Of a DNA stretch of 30,283 bases, positions 27,269 to 30,283 are shown in pieces. The position numbers and the translations under genes were made by a program. The notes below the pieces were generated by a model. The model saw only the letters and a list, made by a program, of their open reading frames with translations, did not search any database and was not told where the DNA came from. Position 1 is the stretch's first letter. Every line of letters begins with the position of its first letter. Source of the stretch: Bin55 sp964511425 (GTDB lineage Bacteria > Pseudomonadota > Gammaproteobacteria > Pseudomonadales > Azotimanducaceae); assembly GCA_964511425.1 (NCBI GenBank), contig CAZEFI010000021.1, positions 1 to 30,283 on the forward strand, given 5' to 3'.

Positions 27269-27907
27269 ATGTATCGCGAACGTCACTCGGAACTTTCTAC
27301 CGATAATCAGTTGAGATTACGTCGATGTCTCAGTTGGCTTGAAAAAGCTACACAAGACCATGCAGACGAAGATTTTGATACTTCGTTCATCCTTCACTGG
27401 GTCGCGTTTAACGCAATGTACGCAACCAGAGAATCTGAAAATCAACCCTCGTTGTACAAAACTTTTCTTGAGAAAGTCACGGAGCTCGATTACAACCACT
27501 CGATCCGAAATTCGTTGAAACCAATCTTTGGACCGTACATCTCTCCGTTACTGCATACGAGGTACATTTACGGTGTCTATTGGAAGTACGACCTTGATCA
27601 AACCACAAAAACCCAAAAAGATGCCATGTGGGAGGAAAAACGAAAAAACTTGACAAAGACAATCTCGGCAGGACTAACCGCGAATGGTGACATCTTTCAC
27701 GCGCTAAACTGTATCTTCGATCTACTCTACGTGCTACGGAATCAACTCATACACGGACTCGCTACTTACAAGGGTTCAGTGAATCGCGAACAAGTTCAAT
27801 ATGGCTCGATGATACTAGCAACCGCAGTTCCTTGTTTCGCTACTCTGATGTTGGGGTACCCCGATCAAGATTGGGGAGAGTCGCCGTACCCACCAATCAA
27901 TCGATAG
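27269..27907 (+). CDS. HEPN-type helical protein, possible RNase or toxin-like
   Basis: The frame opens with a GTG at 27218, but the ATG at 27269 (MYRERHSELS) is favoured because recognisable sequence begins there; neither has a good ribosome site. The 212-residue product is mostly helical. It begins with a pattern I associate with large HEPN proteins (RLRRCLSWLEKA, then FILHWVAFNAMYA). Near the end LRNQLIHG supplies the R-x4-H motif (Arg157, His162) that forms the active site in HEPN ribonucleases. Many HEPN proteins act in toxin-antitoxin or defence systems. No nucleotidyltransferase antitoxin gene is adjacent: mmsA lies upstream and a barrel gene converges downstream. Activity is inferred from the motif only. 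Confidence 0.65.
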   Translation: MYRERHSELSTDNQLRLRRCLSWLEKATQDHADEDFDTSFILHWVAFNAMYATRESENQPSLYKTFLEKVTELDYNHSIRNSLKPIFGPYISPLLHTRYIYGVYWKYDLDQTTKTQKDAMWEEKRKNLTKTISAGLTANGDIFHALNCIFDLLYVLRNQLIHGLATYKGSVNREQVQYGSMILATAVPCFATLMLGYPDQDWGESPYPPINR

Positions 27908-27989
27908 TTGTAATCTCGACTACGAACATTAGCTTAGCACAAGAGAATGTGAGACTTTCGTACGACCTTCACGCAGATTAAGTAGTGTT

Positions 27990-28886
27990 CTAGGGCGAAT
28001 ATCGAAATGACAACCTCAGACTATATCCTTCGAGTTCTGCTTCCGTCCTGCCTAGATCGAGCAACAATGGACCGCGAGATCCGCTGCGCCAATTTACCGA
28101 ACCTTCACCTCGGGCAGTTCGAACTCTGCTGAGGTCTGTGTAGCGCAATCCTAGATCTAGTTTTGCCTTTGAACTCACTTCCATCGACAAGCCGAGCGAA
28201 GTCATCCATGACATACTCATCTGACTTCCACCTGGTACAACAGTAATCGTCACGGGGAAATTCATGGTCGTAGTGTCAATTTGGTTGCGTGCGACACCGA
28301 ACCCAGCCCCTACGTAAGGAACGATCTTCGATTTACCAAGCAACTTTGTTTGAGGAAAGTCGAGATAACCACTAAACATACCCGACACTGAGGACAACTC
28401 TGCAGTGACCGATTGTTGAAGTTCCTGGGGTAGAAAGTTGGTGTTTCCGGCGAAATCAACACTCGGTTGATACTCAATTAAGAATTCGAAGCGGAAGTTG
28501 CTACGAGTGGTGAGTCCCAATCCAAATTCGATCGAACGAAAAGAGTCGAATCCGCCCTTTGTGCTATATGGCAAGTTGTCACTACCGGTACCACAACCGT
28601 ACAGCGCGGCTGGAGTACCACTTGGACAGTAAGAGTCCATAAACACTGTATCGTTGTATCGGTCGAGAGCAATGCTCCCGCGATAATAGACGTCTCCCGC
28701 GAAGACTGAGCTAGTAATTACGCAAGCACAGATAGCAACGATGCAAGCTACGATTTGATAAAGAGTCTTTGAAATATACTGCGATCGTTGGACAGCGCAT
28801 GACGTTTGCGTTCTAGTAATGCACCGGACAGTTCTGCGAACCGAGGTGCGACGAAAGTACGATTTCACGATCCTTCTAATGTACAT
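27990..28886 (-). CDS. Outer-membrane beta-barrel protein with unusual N-terminal extension
   Basis: The 298-residue product ends in a typical strand (YSLRLSFRYSP) and contains VPYVGAGFGVARNQI, as in OMP_b-brl proteins. A loop with two cysteines (DSYCPSGTPAALYGCGTGSD) recalls the barrel protein at 15457-16368. The hydrophobic signal core (LYQIVACIVAICACVITSSV, cleavage after VFA at residue 63) comes after about 40 Arg-rich residues, an unusually long n-region. No internal Met offers a shorter start; a GTG at residue 7 is the only other standard candidate in the first part. A TTGACA box on the minus strand at 28902-28907 is followed after 18 bases by TACATT (28878-28883), which overlaps the ATG and would argue for a start further in. 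Confidence 0.7.
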   Translation of the reverse strand: MYIRRIVKSYFRRTSVRRTVRCITRTQTSCAVQRSQYISKTLYQIVACIVAICACVITSSVFAGDVYYRGSIALDRYNDTVFMDSYCPSGTPAALYGCGTGSDNLPYSTKGGFDSFRSIEFGLGLTTRSNFRFEFLIEYQPSVDFAGNTNFLPQELQQSVTAELSSVSGMFSGYLDFPQTKLLGKSKIVPYVGAGFGVARNQIDTTTMNFPVTITVVPGGSQMSMSWMTSLGLSMEVSSKAKLDLGLRYTDLSRVRTARGEGSVNWRSGSRGPLLLDLGRTEAELEGYSLRLSFRYSP

Positions 28887-29189
28887 ATTCCATTATTCCA
28901 CTGTCAACGAAGCTAACATGATAATCACAAACTTATGTAGGTTGCTGATCAGAGACATAATCCTACTCAATTGGAAGTACTTCTCACGACAGTTCAGTTC
29001 AATTTTGAACTACAAATTTGACATCAACACCGAGGTAAGCCAAGCCTTTTGCTCTCAAGAAATAATCGTACCCTAGTTTCAATAGTCGATCTATTACGAG
29101 AGTGGCACCAAACCACCGAGTTGCACCTTTCTGGTATTCGCAATCGAAATCTAATATTTGACCTATAATTGTAGGATATTGAGCACACT
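28887..29189. other. Divergent intergenic region, AT-rich
   Basis: It separates the minus-strand barrel gene from the plus-strand ATPase gene. The plus-strand frame at 28819-29076 looks random and overlaps the barrel gene. Visible elements: TTGACA on the minus strand (28902-28907), a small stem AGTTCA-ATTT-TGAACT at 28996-29011, TTGACA on the plus strand at 29018-29023 without a partner -10, and the TATAAT/palindrome element described separately. Confidence 0.5.
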
Positions 29190-29208
29190 ATGTCTAATAA
29201 CCTACAAT
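29162..29208 (+). promoter_or_regulatory. Candidate promoter and operator of the ATPase gene
   Basis: CCTATAATTGTAGG at 29162-29175 is an imperfect 14-base palindrome (one mismatched pair) that contains a consensus -10 box, TATAAT, at 29164-29169. One half-site recurs in inverted orientation as CCTACAAT at 29201-29208, just inside the coding sequence. The arrangement suggests repression by a dimer, possibly autoregulation. No strong -35 box is seen 17 bases upstream. Confidence 0.4.
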
Positions 29209-30283
29209 CTATACCCGCGCTCATTCCACGAGCTCGTCTTTTACAAACTATTCAACGGGCATTGGAGGATGTTCCAGTCGTTGCTTTGCTTGGACCCCGT
29301 CAAGTAGGAAAGACTACTCTTGCTCGCCAGATAGTGACCCGTTGGAATGAACCAGTCACGCTATTTGATCTCGCAACCCAAGCGTCGAGAACTGCTCTAA
29401 GCGATACACCTGAGTTATTACTTCGAAATAGCGAGGGACTTGTCATCATCGATGAGATTCAAAGACAACCAAATCTCTTCTCGCTGCTGAGACCGATATG
29501 TGACGACCCAAACCGGCGAGCTCGATTCCTCCTATTGGGTAGCGATTCTCCCGTTTTATCACAGCACACACCTGATGTGCTAGTTGGATCAATTCGAACT
29601 ATTGACGTGAGTGGTTTCTCCTTAGATGAAATGGGGAGGGGAAATCAAATTCGACTTTGGTTACGTGGAGGACTTCCTCGTAGCTACCTATCCAAAGATG
29701 ACCGTTCTGCTAATGAATGGCTTGAGGTGTTCACCCGAACATATTTGGAACGGGACGTTTTATCCTTAGACCCACGAGCCACACCATCGTTTGTGGATCG
29801 TTTCTTGAGAATGCTTGCACATCGTCATGGATACACATGGAACGCTTCAGAAATCAGTGGTTCTTTAGGTGTTAGTCAACGTGCAGTCAAACACGTCCGT
29901 GAACTACTGTTAGGTTCATTCCTCATCCGATTGCTACCAGCTTGGTTCGAAAATCTAGGGAAACGTCTCATAAAGAGTCCAAAGATCTATCTCCGGGACA
30001 GTGGCATACTGCATCACTTACTGGGTTTATCTACGTTTTCCGATCTTTCGAACCATCCTTCATATGGCTCAAGTTGGCACGGTTTCGTACTCGAGCAAAT
30101 CTTTTGTGCACACGGCGATCACGACGCATACTTTTATCGAACACAACGGGGAACAGAACTTGATCTTCTGTTGCTTCGTAACGGGAAACGTTGGGGCTTT
30201 CAATTCAGTTGTTCTGATGCACCTCGAACTACCAAATCTATGCACATTGCGAGTCAGGATTTAAACCTATCGCACCTTTGGGT
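29190..30283 (+). CDS. AAA_14/DUF4143 family ATPase, 3' end outside the window
   Basis: An open frame runs from the ATG at 29190 to the window edge (364 codons, no stop). Walker A is GPRQVGKTT at residues 35-43 and Walker B is GLVIIDEIQ (Asp88, Glu89). The region from about residue 180 (FTRTYLERDVLSL, then GKRLIKSPKIYLRDSGILHH) matches DUF4143, and GTELDLLLLRNGK leads into a C-terminal restriction-nuclease-like fold. From memory of the family, that fold usually continues with a Phe-Glu-Phe-Lys segment; here it reads GFQFSCSDAP, with Gln338 and Ser340. The usual LAGR motif reads LVGS, with Ser134. Its cellular role is poorly known. Family assignment is strong; activity is uncertain. Confidence 0.88.
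   Translation, partial: MSNNLQSIPALIPRARLLQTIQRALEDVPVVALLGPRQVGKTTLARQIVTRWNEPVTLFDLATQASRTALSDTPELLLRNSEGLVIIDEIQRQPNLFSLLRPICDDPNRRARFLLLGSDSPVLSQHTPDVLVGSIRTIDVSGFSLDEMGRGNQIRLWLRGGLPRSYLSKDDRSANEWLEVFTRTYLERDVLSLDPRATPSFVDRFLRMLAHRHGYTWNASEISGSLGVSQRAVKHVRELLLGSFLIRLLPAWFENLGKRLIKSPKIYLRDSGILHHLLGLSTFSDLSNHPSYGSSWHGFVLEQIFCAHGDHDAYFYRTQRGTELDLLLLRNGKRWGFQFSCSDAPRTTKSMHIASQDLNLSHLW

Noticed and set aside
28819..29076. 85-codon plus-strand ORF before the ATPase gene
   Set aside because: It overlaps the barrel gene and has AT-rich, Ile/Asn-heavy composition typical of chance frames.
1..30283. CRISPR arrays, tRNA/rRNA genes, insertion sequences, integrase or attachment sites
   Set aside because: No regularly spaced repeats, tRNA-like TTCGAATC arms with acceptor partners, transposase motifs or long terminal repeats were seen on reading both strands by eye.

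Overview
The window looks like a chromosomal segment of a Gram-negative gammaproteobacterium. The strongest evidence is the gene order gshB-tonB and yqgE-ruvX-yggS-proC-yggT-rdgB-hemW, which is a rearranged version of a block I know from Pseudomonas. There are also three predicted outer-membrane beta-barrels, a TonB-type protein and an outer-membrane-type lipoprotein. Base composition is fairly balanced by eye. A marine or free-living lineage outside the well-studied families is plausible, but that is inference. I saw no rRNA, tRNA, CRISPR array, transposase or integrase.

Layout. 1-1095 is the 3' part of a Fic-domain gene with an altered active-site motif. 1096-2222 holds only two weak small ORFs. 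2223-4733 (minus strand) carries a PYROXD2/phytoene-desaturase-like flavoprotein and a small secreted beta-barrel protein. 4948-6838 is gshB followed by a tonB-like gene. 6994-20350 is an envelope/export block: a 1980-residue subtilisin-like protease on the plus strand, then on the minus strand an Ig/cadherin-repeat lipoprotein, a beta-barrel protein and a heterodimeric ABC exporter pair. 20609-25493 is a tight housekeeping operon (yqgE, ruvX, yggS, proC, yggT, rdgB, hemW). 25656-27179 is a methylmalonate-semialdehyde dehydrogenase. 27269-28886 holds a HEPN-type protein and a third beta-barrel protein. The window ends inside an AAA_14/DUF4143 ATPase gene starting at 29190 that runs off the edge.

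How the parts fit. The housekeeping genes cover glutathione synthesis, energy transduction, rRNA processing, PLP homeostasis, proline synthesis, nucleotide-pool cleaning and heme trafficking. They are linked by conserved synteny more than by one pathway. In Pseudomonas gshB-tonB directly precedes yqgE-ruvX; here about 13.8 kb separates them. The separating block encodes almost only exported, surface or transport proteins, so it is the best candidate for a functional module, perhaps a secreted protease, a surface lipoprotein, a barrel and an exporter. That link is inference from position only. The clearest sequence oddities are the degenerate motifs in the Fic protein, the AAA_14/DUF4143 ATPase and one ABC subunit. 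Only the last has a well-established explanation (asymmetric heterodimeric exporters).
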